Both the position numbers and the translations under genes were made by a program. From Camellia lanceoleosa (Eukaryota; Streptophyta; Magnoliopsida; Ericales; Theaceae): 64,000 nt of DNA. The notes under the pieces are model-generated. The model was given only the letters and a program-made list of their open reading frames with translations, made no database searches and was not told where the DNA came from. The stretch's first letter is position 1, and every line of letters starts with the position of its first letter. The stretch is from positions 129,507,679-129,571,678 of the forward strand of contig CM045762.1 in the NCBI GenBank assembly GCA_025200525.1, written 5' to 3'. Positions 1-11,127 of this stretch are shown one piece after another.

Positions 1-372
1 GTGATTGGAGTTTGAATGAATTGTAACATATACTATATTTACTTTTTGAATAAAAAAATTGTTTTCATGCTCTTGGTGAGAGGATTGGGTTAGAGATGCT
101 CTAATAATTTCTGTTCGTTTGGGGAGTGGGAGTTTTAGTCAAAAAGTGAAAATAAAAAAAATATTATAAATTATTATATTATTTTTTTATAATTTTTTTA
201 TTATAAAAAGTCAATAAAAAATAATTAATTTCAGATGTGGCATGGGTTCAAACAGAATGCATTTTTAATTTTGTATTTAATTTCTTTTATAATTTTAGAT
301 AATTTAATGAATAAAAAAATGTTTAACAATTTTAAATGTTTAGCCGTGGTTATTAGATATGGCAGTAACTGA
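1..372. other. AT-rich non-coding DNA
   Basis: Strongly AT-rich with A and T runs. I see no coding frame, RNA gene or repeat boundary here. The Tourist-type MITE begins at its right edge. Confidence 0.6.
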
Positions 373-601
373 GGCCTTGTTTGGGAACAAGTTTTTTTTA
401 GTAATTTTTTGATTTTTTAATTAAAATGTAATGTAAAAAAATTAGTATGTTTGGAATGACTTGTTGGTTTTTTACAAAAAGATATGTAAAAAGTAGAGAG
501 AAAATAAAATTTTTAATTTTTTGATATGGATTGTTGGCTTTTTGATTTTTTTAGTAACTTTTTAATTTTTTAACTAAAAAAATCACTTGTCAAACGAGGC
601 C
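373..601. mobile_element. Tourist-like MITE (PIF/Harbinger type)
   Basis: A 229-bp AT-rich element whose ends are inverted copies: it begins GGCCTTGTTTGG and its right end, read on the other strand, begins GGCCTCGTTTG. The 3-bp sequence TGA flanks it on both sides (370-372 and 602-604), matching the 3-bp duplications of PIF/Harbinger MITEs, although the usual target is TAA or TTA. It has no coding capacity, so an autonomous relative would have to mobilise it. Assignment rests on ends and duplication only. Confidence 0.65.
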
Positions 602-1162
602 TGAATATGGAGGATATTTTTTAAAAAGTGAAAAACATAACGTTTACACTACAAATGTAGACTTTATATAATCACAAACATATAGGGTAATGGAGTGTAG
701 ACTTTGTATAATCATAGATATATAGGATAAATTCTCTTACTTTTCTCTTTGAAATTTCTTGTCAAGTGTGAGGGAGACTATGGTAGTTTTTCCACCTCTC
801 CTCTCCCTTTCTCTCTTCGATTCTGCTTTAGATCTGGTCCTTAAATTAGATATGATAATTGCTTCACTAGTCTGGCCATCATCGTTTTACTTTCTCCATT
901 ATCGAACCCAAAACTTTAATATCTGATTTTAGATCTTCTTACAGTCCGAAAACTAACGCTAGATAACATGTTTATTTTATATTAAGTGATTACCTCAATG
1001 TCAATGTCTATCTTGACTAGCGAATGTGCGGTCTTCAGATTCCAAGTTGAAAGTTGCAAAGCATTGGGGTTTTGAATGAGTTTGGTGGCGACTTAGATCT
1101 GTTAATTTTTTTTTTGGTTTGGTTTTCTTTTCTTAATTTTTAATTTGTTGATATAATAATAA
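602..1162. other. AT-rich non-coding DNA
   Basis: No gene recognised. A short near-duplicate phrase (gtagactttatataatcaca and gtagactttgtataatcata) occurs near 657 and 698. The stretch ends at the solo LTR starting about 1163. Confidence 0.5.
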
Positions 1163-2349
1163 TGTTATTGTTATACCCACAGTGGTGTGTATGTGTAAAT
1201 TAAATGTATAATTAAAATAAACAACAAAATAAAATAATTCAAAAAATAATTATATAAATTAAATTCCGAATTAAATGCTTACAGAAATTAAAGTCGAGAC
1301 TTTGTGTTGGACACAATCTTATTAAAGTAGATCTCGCCCTCGCTCCGGTGCTTCGAGTTTTAATTAGCGTCTAATTCCTAGGATCCAGTGACTAACACTT
1401 GAATTTGTAGCACTACAAAATCAAGCCTGTCGAACCAAAATTCTGTTGTGACTCTTTCTTTTTCTTCCTAAAAATTAAATGCAGAATAGATGTAGAAACA
1501 CAGAAGAAGAAGGACGAAATTTTGAGAGAAAAAATTGATTTCTGAATTGCTGGAAGGCTGGCCTTTTATAGGAGGAATGGTGGCTGTTCGAACAGGTGCC
1601 AATAGATAGGCAAATCGCTCGCATGATTCAGTAATGATTTGGACAGATTCAGTTTGAATTCAACAGGTATGAACCTGTTTTGAACCTGTTCAGGTGGGTC
1701 TGAACTCGTTAGGGATCTGTTTGGATGAAGGAAAAAACCTGGACCAATTTATTTTGAATTTTGAAACCAAAATTAAAAATAAATAAATAAATTACAAAAG
1801 TTTTTGGCCCCAAAAGATAAGTATTGGGTTGGACAAGCCAACCCAACCTCCCCGATCGGATGGCGGTAACGCGTGCGTGTGGTTTTTGTTTTGGGCCCAA
1901 CCCAGTCCAATCCAACCTCACACCACACACCCAAGCCCAACTTGTCCAACTGGATGGCGGTGCGTGTGTGGTCTTTGTTTTGGGTCCAATGAGTCTAGCC
2001 TACTTTACCCTAACCTTATCCTTCCACAAATTTAGATACCCTTCGGGGCCCATCCCAAGTGTCCTAAGCTAAGGTATATAAACCCATTCAAAGCCTTAAG
2101 TCTTGCCAATGTGGAACAAGCATATTTCACAAATGTGTAGGAAACCCACCTAAAACTATTCCACAAATCCGAAAACGCGCGTTGAATTCTTATTCATCCG
2201 CATATGGTTTTGAGCAAAAAAATACATAGTTTTATTCACTACGCGACATTAAATATGAATTCAATTAGAAACGTTACAAATAATGCTTGGGTCCCACCTT
2301 AATTAATGTTAAAAAAAAATTAAGAATTTTCTAAAGCCATTTTCCAACA
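1163..2349 (-). mobile_element. Diverged Ty1/copia solo LTR, minus strand
   Basis: On the minus strand this segment follows the same order of sequence blocks as the Copia-1 LTRs at 36672-40536 and 43351-44519. Shared blocks include a Cys-codon-free leader with 'gtgctacaaatt', 'ttagacgc', 'gtccaacacaaagtctcgac', and near its minus-strand start the 'cccacattg / gaaaacc' block around 2105-2180. It runs from TGTT to CCAACA, about 1.19 kb against 1.17 kb for the Copia-1 3' LTR. Flanks are AATAA (1158-1162) and AATAC (2350-2354), a 4/5 match, so the left end could lie a few bases away. No internal region follows, so it is a solo LTR formed by LTR-LTR recombination, and it is clearly more diverged than the Copia-1 pair. 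Confidence 0.6.
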
Positions 2350-3398
2350 AATACTTCCTGTGAGATTTATTGGCCTCCTTTGTGGTGGGGCTTTTCTCCT
2401 CCTTTATGGAGGCTTAGATCCTTCATTCTATTAAGGTTGTTTATTTCTTTTTAAGATTTTGTGATACCGTTACGTCGGATTGATTTGATCTTTTATTGAT
2501 TTTGCAATGAAGGTTTCCTCCCAATCAAAAAAATTATGGGTAATACTAATAGCCTCCCATTTTTTTTTATAATGACCTTCCATTTCTTTGAACCTTCGCT
2601 TATAAAATTTAAACATTGGTAAAATTTCTGAAGACCCCCATATAATAACAAAACTATCCCTCGTCCAAAACATTATACACCCATCTAAGTTGCACACCTC
2701 ATAATAATTTGGACCCTCACTAAAACCTTACCTAGCATAACCCATGACAGTATTGCTTTTTCTTTCCTCCAAACCCATCACCGACCCATTACAAACCAAG
2801 CACCGAATCCATAAAATCTCAGAGCGATGCTTTGTGAGAGTTTCACGTGGGGAAGTTTTAAGAGTTTAACCATTAAAAAGGGTAAAATCTGCAAGAAATA
2901 TTATTAATCAAATTATTTTAGTTATTTCTGCAAAAGGATTGCTTGCTCTCTTTTCACTTTTCCCTTGCGGTTAAAAAATTCTAACGTGTCATACTTTACT
3001 GCCATGCAGAAATGGTGTATAAACCTCAACCAATTCAAAGCCAAAAACATCCTTAAAATGTTAAAATCATGCTCTATTACCCATTTTATCAAGAAGAAGA
3101 AGGATTATGCAGGATGTAAGTGTTCAAGAACACAATGAGAATGAATAAAAATGATAGATCATGAGGGTTTTGTGTTCAATTTGGCTTGATATGGTTGGGT
3201 GTTTAATTGTGAGTTTTGTTTTCGTGAGAGTGAGTGTTTCATTTCATTTGGTGTCCTTTATAGTAATTTTAATTGAGGTTATAATTATCGTTAAAAAAAA
3301 TATCAATAGGCGGGGATCCTTAGAAAAAATGTGAGAATTATTAGCGTCACAGAAAATTATATATATATATATATATAGGGTAAATTATACTTTTTCCC
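2350..3398. other. Non-coding DNA with no recognised gene
   Basis: AT-rich with short pyrimidine tracts. A (TA)n microsatellite lies at about 3357-3376. The stretch around 2360-2540 looks like retroposon 3' sequence but shows no clear tail or duplication. I see no coding frame I can support. Confidence 0.4.
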
Positions 3399-3401
3399 TT
3401 A

Positions 3402-3559
3402 CGCTGTGTTTGGTTAGGGGATTTGAAGAGGAATTTGGAAAGGGAAAAGAAAAAGTTAGGTGAAATGTGAATAAAATATACCTACATTTCACCTAATTTC
3501 ACACACCTTTTCCCTTTTCATTTCCAAATCCCTCCTCAAATCCCCAACCAAACACAGCA
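3402..3559. mobile_element. Tourist-like MITE with TTA duplication
   Basis: A 158-bp element with long imperfect terminal inverted repeats: left CGCTGTGTTTGGTTAGGGG, right complement TGCTGTGTTTGGTTGGGG, continuing through 'ggaatttggaaaggg' on both arms. It is flanked by TTA at 3399-3401 and 3560-3562, the classic PIF/Harbinger (Tourist) duplication. The arms nearly meet in the middle, so a transcript would fold into a hairpin. Non-coding. Confidence 0.8.
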
Positions 3560-3562
3560 TTA

Positions 3563-4885
3563 AACTTTCATCTAAATTTTCCTTTCGCTTCTCACATTTT
3601 AATTGCAACAATAAAATTCTCAAAATTTAATATAATTCTTCCATCGCATGTAATTGGGGAGAGACAAACCTCTGTCCTCCTTAATTGGATACAAGGATTT
3701 TTGGCCAACAAATTAACAAAGTAACCCCCTGTGAAACCATGTTAGTCAACTTGTAATAAATTATATAGGAGGCTAATCAGATTGTTGAGATTTGTTTTTG
3801 GTATTAAAGCCTTTAATAAGCCCTCATAAGAGTCTGAGGATCTGTAATGCTAAACAGATATATAAATATAATTAATTAAGCGTTTTGACTTTTTATGCTC
3901 AACAAAGTTTGGATATGAGTTTATTACCAAGCTTGTGATGCATGACTTTTGGGACTCGGGTGTTGCTTTGCATCGCGTACAGCAGTGACTATTATTGTAC
4001 AGCTGTTTGACTCTATTTTTTGTCCTATTTTTATAATTTAAATTATTTATTTTTTAAGATATATTAAAAACAATATACTTGTAAAAAGTTAAATTGATTG
4101 AATATTAATGGTTCATTCATCAAATTACATTTATGTTCGATTTCATTATTAAAATTATACTTGCCATTCATTTTTTTTAAATATAAATGTCATTTTATGA
4201 AATGTGTATCAATGTTTGATTAATTTGATTTTTTACAAGTATCTTAAAAAAGTGAATGGTTTAAATTATTAAAATATGACTCGAAGTGAACTCAAATAGC
4301 CACACACCAATAACTGTGCGGGGATGCACAACAATTACCCCAATTCATGATTTTTATGACCTAGTTAGTTTAAAAATAGGAAGCTTTTTTTTCCCAAAAG
4401 ACTATATGGTCATACATTTTTTAACAAATATAAAAAATAAAATAAAAAATAAGAGGACTAATTCGTTTGATGAAAATACAAAAAATCCATATGGTTTAAA
4501 AAAAAAAAAAAAATAATTTTGAGGTCAAATTACAATCAACTTTTTTTTTTTTTTTTTGAGAAACAATTACAATCAACCTTATGTTATTAGGTGTGGACAT
4601 TCTTTGTACTCCTTTATTTGAATTAAAAAAAAAAAATTACTATTTCTTTTCTCTTAAGAACAAAAAATGATTTGTCCTTAGTACTTTTTATATCGAATTT
4701 AAAATATGATTTCATATGTATTGGTGGACGGAATTAAGATTTTTTCTTTGTGTGGGGAGAGTTTAACTATGAATGAATGTAGGGTTAGACTTATACATTA
4801 ATTTTTTTAATTTAGTGTCAACTTAGGTCGAGTTTGGATTTTAATTTACGAATGTAGAGTTAGACTTATACATTAATTTTTTTAA
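3563..4885. other. AT-rich non-coding DNA
   Basis: No gene seen. Contains poly-A and poly-T tracts (4498-4515, 4541-4557) and a 36-bp direct repeat at its right end, listed separately. The small open frame at 4286-4516 ends in a poly-lysine run made by poly-A and is not a credible gene. Confidence 0.5.
4775..4885. repeat. 36-bp direct repeat
   Basis: The phrase starting gaatgtagggttagacttat occurs at 4775-4810 and again at 4850-4885 with one mismatch, 75 bp apart. The second copy abuts the left end of the foldback element. Confidence 0.8.
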
Positions 4886-6386
4886 CAATCCCGCTAGGTA
4901 GCTCGACTCGACTTTCCTCTCTCCTTCTCCGCTTTCCCTCTTTCCTCTGTTTCTCTCTTCTTCTTCTTCTTTTTCTTCTTCTTCTGGAGTCCACCACCAC
5001 AATATCAACTCCCATCTCAAATCCCATTCAAAGCACTCTCATTTTATTCTACAACAATATTCCCTCTTGAACAAATTTGATGAATAAAATGCTAAAGGGT
5101 CAGAGAGGCTCCCAAAACCCACATCTTTCATATATACAAACAAACATTCAACAAATGGGTCTCATGAATCACAAAACTGAGATGTGTAGCATAGAAACCC
5201 ATGTTTAAATCTCTTAATCACAACAACATACCAAACCTACTAAATCTCTGCCATATGATGGATTTTATTTGGGTTTCTAAAGAAAGAAGAAAGAAAAAAA
5301 AAAACCCAAAACGGCGTTGTTTTGGGTATTTGAGCCCTTCGAGCCAATATATTTCGAGCTACAAAACATTTCTCTACTTTTATTCCAAAATTTGAGATCC
5401 AGTACTTATTATGAGCACACACTAACCCAACAAGCTCTCCTTTGACTTTCGCTTGTGCTTAATAATTCGGCTCTTTTCACTTATTTTTTTTTCTTTCAAA
5501 AATTTAAAATTCAAACTCAGGCTAAGTTGACATTAAATTAAAAAAAGAGAAATGTTTTGTAGCTCGAAATATATTGGCTCGAAGGGCTCAAATACCCAAA
5601 ACAAGGCCGTTTTGGGTTTTTTTTTTCTTTCTTCTTTCTGCCTTTCGTTTCTCTTTCAGTCGTCTTCTCCAGACCCAGATCTCAGTTTTTTGAGAAACCC
5701 AAATCCATTGCTATGGTGCTTTGTGGTATCAGAGTTTGGAACAACCTAAGAAAGAAGAGACTCCATTGTCTAAACCACCAAGGTCTCCAAACCCACAGCC
5801 CCAAAATCCATCATGTAACTTCCACCAATCTGCAGAGATTTACAAAGCAAGAGTTCATGAGAGAGAGAGAGAGAGAGAGTTACGCCATGAGAGGGAAGAG
5901 CTTGGTTTTGATTTTGATTTTGTTTTAATTTTGATTATGTAGGTTTGGTTTTGATTTTGTTTTGATTTGAGGTATGTTGTTGTGATTAAGAGATTTGTTT
6001 ATATGCCTGATTTAAACATGGGTTTTTATGCTACTCATCTCAATTTTGTGATTCATGAGACCCATTTGTTGAATGTTTGTTTGTATATATGAAAGATGTG
6101 GGTTTTGGGAGCATCTCTGACCCTTCAGCATTTTATTCATCAAATTTGTTCAAGAGGGAATATTGTTGTAGAATAAAATGAGAGTGATTTGAGGTATTTA
6201 CAAAAGATGAGATTTGAGATGGGAGTTGATATTGTGGTGGTGGACTCCAGAAGAAGAAGAAGAAGAAGAAAAAGAAGAAAAAGAAAAAGAAGAAGAGAGA
6301 AACAGAGGAAAGAGGGAAAGCGGAGAAGGAGAGAGGAAAGTCGGGCCACTCGAGCCTCGAAATAGTCGAGCTACCTAGCGGGATTG
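4886..6386. mobile_element. Foldback-type element with long inverted repeats
   Basis: The left arm from 4886 starts CAATCCCGCTAGGTAGCTCG, and the complement of the right end at 6386 starts with the same bases. The arms pair over about 350 bp at the outside (4886-5240 with about 5985-6386, including a CTT-rich tract opposite a GAA-rich tract). They pair again near the centre (about 5290-5380 with 5551-5640, the 'ttggctcgaagggctcaaat' block). The right arm holds about 350 bp (5640-5985) with no left partner, including a (GA)n run at 5857-5879. No transposase is encoded and I could not find a target duplication. Long inverted repeats of this kind fit foldback or Mutator-like non-autonomous elements. 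Small frames inside (such as 5201-5395, 5713-5928) are not conserved proteins. Confidence 0.7.
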
Positions 6387-6889
6387 ATAAAAGTATTTCT
6401 CAGTTATTGTATTTTATTGTAATTTTTATATATTTGTAGTTGAGGAGAGACGATTATCTATTGTAATTTCTTGTAACCTTACAAAGTAATTTCTTATAAC
6501 TACAGAAGCAGTGAATGTTGCCTTAATTTGGCGTGAAACATGTAAATCTAATGTTCTTCGTATATGCGCATAATATCTTTTTTGAGCACTTGTTCATTTT
6601 TGCATTTTATATTTTTTCAATTCTAGGTGTTACTGATATTTAATTTAGCTTTCAACTTATAAAATTTGTCAATAAAGATTTAAAAAATTACAGGAGCAAT
6701 AATACTATGATGAACATATTTTGTTTATCATACAATATGTAATTGAGTATTTGAAGTTTGCTTTTTTGTTGGCCTATTTTTATCTTCATAATTTTCCTTT
6801 TTTAAAAAAAAATTTAAAAAGATTTAGGCTTCTAGATTTTTCTTGACAAGATGAATAAAAAAACTTAAAAATTTCAGAAAAGACAACAA
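6387..6889. other. AT-rich non-coding DNA
   Basis: Nothing recognisable beyond AT-rich sequence between the foldback element and the palindromic element. Confidence 0.5.
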
Positions 6890-6980
6890 GGCCTGGGCAC
6901 CCTAAATTATATTCATGTTTGTTACTATGAAGTTGTTACCTATTCAGCTATTTGGGAACTCCCAATTAAAGTCATTTCTT

Positions 6981-7015
<35 letters not shown>

Positions 7016-7444
7016 TTTTGTTGTTGTTAGTAACTTTTTTTTTTTTTTTATAATTATGTTAAATATTTTATTTTTTTGGTCCATCTTGTGTAAACAAATC
7101 TAAAAAATATATATTTTTTTAAATTCAAAAAAAAAAGAAAAAGCTAAAATAAGCATAAAAAGTCTAGAGTTTAAAGTTGACCTTTTTAAGCTTATTTTGG
7201 CTTTTTCATTTTTTTTTTGAATTCAAATTTTTTTTTTTTTTTTTTTTTTTAAGATTCGTTTACAAAAGATGGACCGAAAAAGCAAAAAAATTTAACATAA
7301 TTTAAAAAAAAGTCACTAAAAACAACAAAAAAAGAAAAAAAGAAGAAGAAGAAAGAAATGACTTTAATTGGGAGTTCCCAAATAGCTGAATAGGTAACAA
7401 CTTCACTAGTAACAAACGTGAATATAATTTAGGGTGCCCAGGCC
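6890..7444. mobile_element. Palindromic MITE-like element
   Basis: A 555-bp near-complete inverted repeat centred near 7167. It starts GGCCTGGGCACCCTAAATTA and ends with the complement of the same sequence. The arms pair through 'cagctatttgggaactccca', 'ggtccatctt' and a central 'aagcttattttggctttttc' block. The left arm carries a (TTTA)n run (about 6978-7015) that is largely absent from the right arm. No coding frame. No target duplication is obvious, so the superfamily is unknown. Confidence 0.7.
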
Positions 7445-9420
7445 ATGGGTCAACTTTATATCCTTCTAAGGGCATAGATGTAAGGGCCTTTTTGTTTAGG
7501 TCCACAAGGACACACGTTAATATAAGGATTGTTTATCTGTCCACATTGCTGAGTTCGGATCTTCTGTTGCCCTTTCCTGTAAGCCTTCTTGCAGTATCCC
7601 AAAATGACGTCGTTTTAGGGGCAAATTTTCGGGAGGGAGGGAGGGGGGGGGGGGGGAAAGAAGCAAAATAGAACCAGAGAAAGAGGGGAAGTAGAAACAT
7701 GGCACTGGTAGCCCACAACGACCACACCCTCTAGCCTTCCTTCACCCACTGGCGTCACTCTTCAATCACTAGAATGATTTCTCATTCCTATTCACCTTCC
7801 GTTGTTGTAATAATCCACTTCCATCCCTATATACATATTTTTATATCTATACAAATCTACAATACACACACACACATATATATAACAAATCATGGGCTAA
7901 AAAATATGATAAAAAATGTGAATGTATATCTCTGCAAATCATCAATTTTTGTATTATCACCAAAAAATCAAAGTTCATCACCAAAAAATAAAAATTTATC
8001 AATTTTTGTGAATGTATATTTATGTGAATATGTATATCTCAGTTCATCACCAAAAAATCAAAACCTTGAATTCTCTCTCTCAAGTCTCTCTCTCTTTGAC
8101 CACCACAGCACTGCCGTCTCAAACCTATCCCACCTCCTTTATCTTCCTCCTCTTTTTCTTCTTTTTTCGGTTGAGATGGTGGCGAGATCAAGATCGAGAG
8201 AGAGAGAGAGAGAGAGAGAGAAGGGGAAGGGAAGGTGGGTTGCGGCAGCGATGGCAGGGAGGTGGTGGCGCCATAGGTAAAGGAGGCCGAAGGTCGCCGG
8301 CTATGGGGGTCACGGTGGTGTGCGTTACCCATTGCTGCTTTCTTTCTTCTTTCTCTGGTTATGTTTTGTTTTGTTTTGTTTTTTTCTTTTCGTTTTTTCA
8401 TTTTTTTTTGTTTTTTGTTTTTTTTTGAAATTTTGCCCCAATGTTGTTTTGGGACACTACAAAAAGACTTGCAAGGGCGGCTGAGGATCCAAACTCCACA
8501 ATGTTTCCACTAATTTCAAACTCTTTCTCTTTCCCTCTTTCTCTACAGTCACTCTCTCTACAGACTATAGTCAACAATTCATCTGCTTTCTAACCCTAAC
8601 GCAACCTTCTTTACCATCGTTTATCTCTTCACTCTCCTTAGAATCGATAGCGACCACCTCGCTCTCTTCTTTCCCCTCCTCCTTCCACATCTCTTATTCT
8701 CGAATCCAACTTTATCATTACTACCAGCTACTCCCTCACAAACCTGTTCACTATCAGATGCGGTGACAAAGATTTCACGTTTCCTAGCGAGATTTCCGGT
8801 GGTGATTTCCTCGGGGAGGATCAATGGTTGAGAGATGTACGATGACTTAGATTGAACGATACTAATGATTTGGCCAGTGACGAGATCTTCAACGACAAGG
8901 CAGATTTTGTTAGTGAGAGGTTGATGATGAAGGCGACGGCGTTTGATGAAAGAGGAGGAAGTGTAGTGCAGTAGCAACAGTCTATCGAAGATAAGAGCTG
9001 TATGAGTAATGTACGCATCAGGGCCTTAGGATCCAACCTCATCCAACTCCTCCTTGAAATAAGCTACACCATTCATATTGCTAGTACTACTTCTTCTAGT
9101 CATACTACTCATTCCCATTTCCAATGTGTGGAAGATAATTATGGGGAATATGAGAGATTATCATCTTTATCTTCATCCTGTGATAAGAAGAAAGAGAATA
9201 GGTTGAGAGCCTTCTATTCAGGAAACCTATTGTTTGGTTGTTGAGAAAGTTGAAGTGGAAAGGGAGAGAAATGTATAGTTTTAGAGAGAGAAAGAGAGAG
9301 TCTAGAAAGATTCTGGGTAGTCCAATTGAACAGACAAAAAATTTCTTCAGCTTCTTTTTCTTCTTCGGTCTCTTCATTTTTATTTTATTTTGTTGTTGTT
9401 GTTATTGATTTGAATTATCC

Positions 9421-9454
<34 letters not shown>

Positions 9455-9619
9455 TCTTGTTGAGAAACAAATTGCATTTGAACAGATAAAAAAGAAGATT
9501 TGATTGCAATTAAACATATAAGTTAAAAAAATTAAATAGATACCCCTCTTTTTTCTCTTTCTTTATATATATATATATATATGTATATATCTGTGTGTAT
9601 GTTTATGAGAATTTGAGCA

Positions 9620-9830
9620 GATAGAATAAAAAATTAAACAAATAAGTTAAAATAGTTTGAATAGATAGGTTCAAAAAATCTAACAGATAAAATAAATATT
9701 TGAACATATAGGTTCAACATTTTTGACAAATAGATAAAAATTTGAATAAAAAGGTTCAAAAAATCAAACAGATAAAATAAAAGTTTGAATAGATAGGTTA
9801 AAATAAAAAATTTGATAGATGGGTAAATTT
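9620..9830. repeat. Degenerate AT-rich tandem repeat
   Basis: The phrases 'gaatagataggttcaaaaaa' and 'aacagataaaataaa' recur about four times with variable spacing, giving a decayed minisatellite. Confidence 0.55.
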
Positions 9831-10075
9831 TTAACCAACAAATATTCTTATCACCAACAATTTATTTATTTATGGGAGCTTTTTTTGATAAATTCTGTTT
9901 CTAAGAGCTTATTCCATCCAACCCATATTTTTTTTTGACTATTCCATCAGATTCTATTTGAGGTAAGAAGACCAAAACACTCTTAATCTCTCCTGCCCCC
10001 TATTAATGTTGATATTAAATGTTGATTGTCATTATGTTTTAGTAGTTCCCATGTATCATGATGTTGACTGTTATT

Positions 10076-10250
10076 ATATTCATATTAATTTGAAATAAAA
10101 TTTTGTTATTATGTTGTCAATTACATTATTTGAATATTCATATCATGCAATTGAAATGAATATTCACATTATTATATTCACATTAATTTGAAATGAAATT
10201 TTGTTATTGTGTTGACAATTACATAATGCGAATATTCATACTAAAACATA
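10076..10250. repeat. Imperfect direct repeat, about 98-bp offset
   Basis: A block of about 73 bp, recognisable by 'taatttgaaat(a/g)aaattttgtt' and 'tcaattacat', occurs at about 10076 and again at about 10174. A shorter repeat of 'gtgttg(t/c)caattaaaaatata' follows at about 10331 and 10379. Confidence 0.6.
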
Positions 10251-11127
10251 CGAATGTAAATGTTTACATCACTACATTAGATGAGAGAGAATGTTCACAT
10301 GTTGTGAACATTCATATCACTACATGTTGTGAATAAGAATGTGTTGCCAATTAAAAATATAATGAACATTATTTTTAATGTGTTGTCAATTAAAAATATA
10401 TCCACATTATATAATAATATAAAATAATAACATTAATGTTATTTAATTTGTATATGAAATTTCCTATACCTTGGTCCTTTCCCTTCTTTCTCCTCTCTCC
10501 CAACATTAAATATCAACATCAAGTATCAATATTAAATATAAGGGCATAAGAGTCTAAGATAATAGTGTAAATCAAGAAAAATGACTTTATGGAATACAAG
10601 TATAAATACATGGGACTAAGTGGATTAAAGAATTCCTTCATGGACTCCTTGGGTTAGAGCACTTCTATAATTAATGAGATAGATGTGATGATTTGTTGTG
10701 GGTATTGGGATTTTGAAGAGAAGGGAAAATAAATTTTGGAAATCAATAAAACTTTTATATGCTTTTGTGAAATGAGAAGTAAGATGAGCTAACAATTTTT
10801 TTTTCTCTTTAAAACAAATGAATAATTGTATTCGTGATGAATTACTACCTGTTGAACTAAATTGAATATTTTGAATTGAATCATAAAGATGGGATGGTAG
10901 TGATGGAAGAGACTTTAATTATGAGTTTTGAAAACAGTGTGAATTTGAAGTTGAATTAATTGGAATTGAAAGATGAAAGTAATGTACTGTATAATTGTTG
11001 ATAAAATCTAAATCAAGAGGATGAAATTGAATTCATGGACTTGGTACCTGTTGTTTATGAGGCTGTGTCCTTGGCCATCAGTAGAGGATGGTATTGACGT
11101 TGTTAAATAATTTGTGAAACTTGGAAT

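Larger units (their letters stand above)
7445..11122. other. Non-coding stretch with promoter-like pyrimidine-rich segments and microsatellites
   Basis: I recognise no gene. Segments near 8040-8170 and 8500-8660 are CT-rich and look like plant 5' leaders. Open frames around 7774-8428 and 8621-9244 overlap on both strands and show no domain I know. A frame around 8740-8940 (plus) and one on the opposite strand both read moderately well, so a captured or dying gene fragment is possible but unproven. Microsatellites: (GA)n about 8193-8221, (CT)n about 9424-9452, (TA)n about 9565-9582. A G-run lies at about 7631-7656. Confidence 0.4.

Noticed and set aside
8455..8480. CACTACAAAAAGAC as a CACTA transposon end
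   Set aside because: No inverted partner or 3-bp duplication is visible nearby, and the following bases lack subterminal repeats.
8621..9244. Possible host gene on either strand
   Set aside because: Frames on opposite strands overlap, neither shows a recognisable domain, and the plus frame is interrupted by stops.
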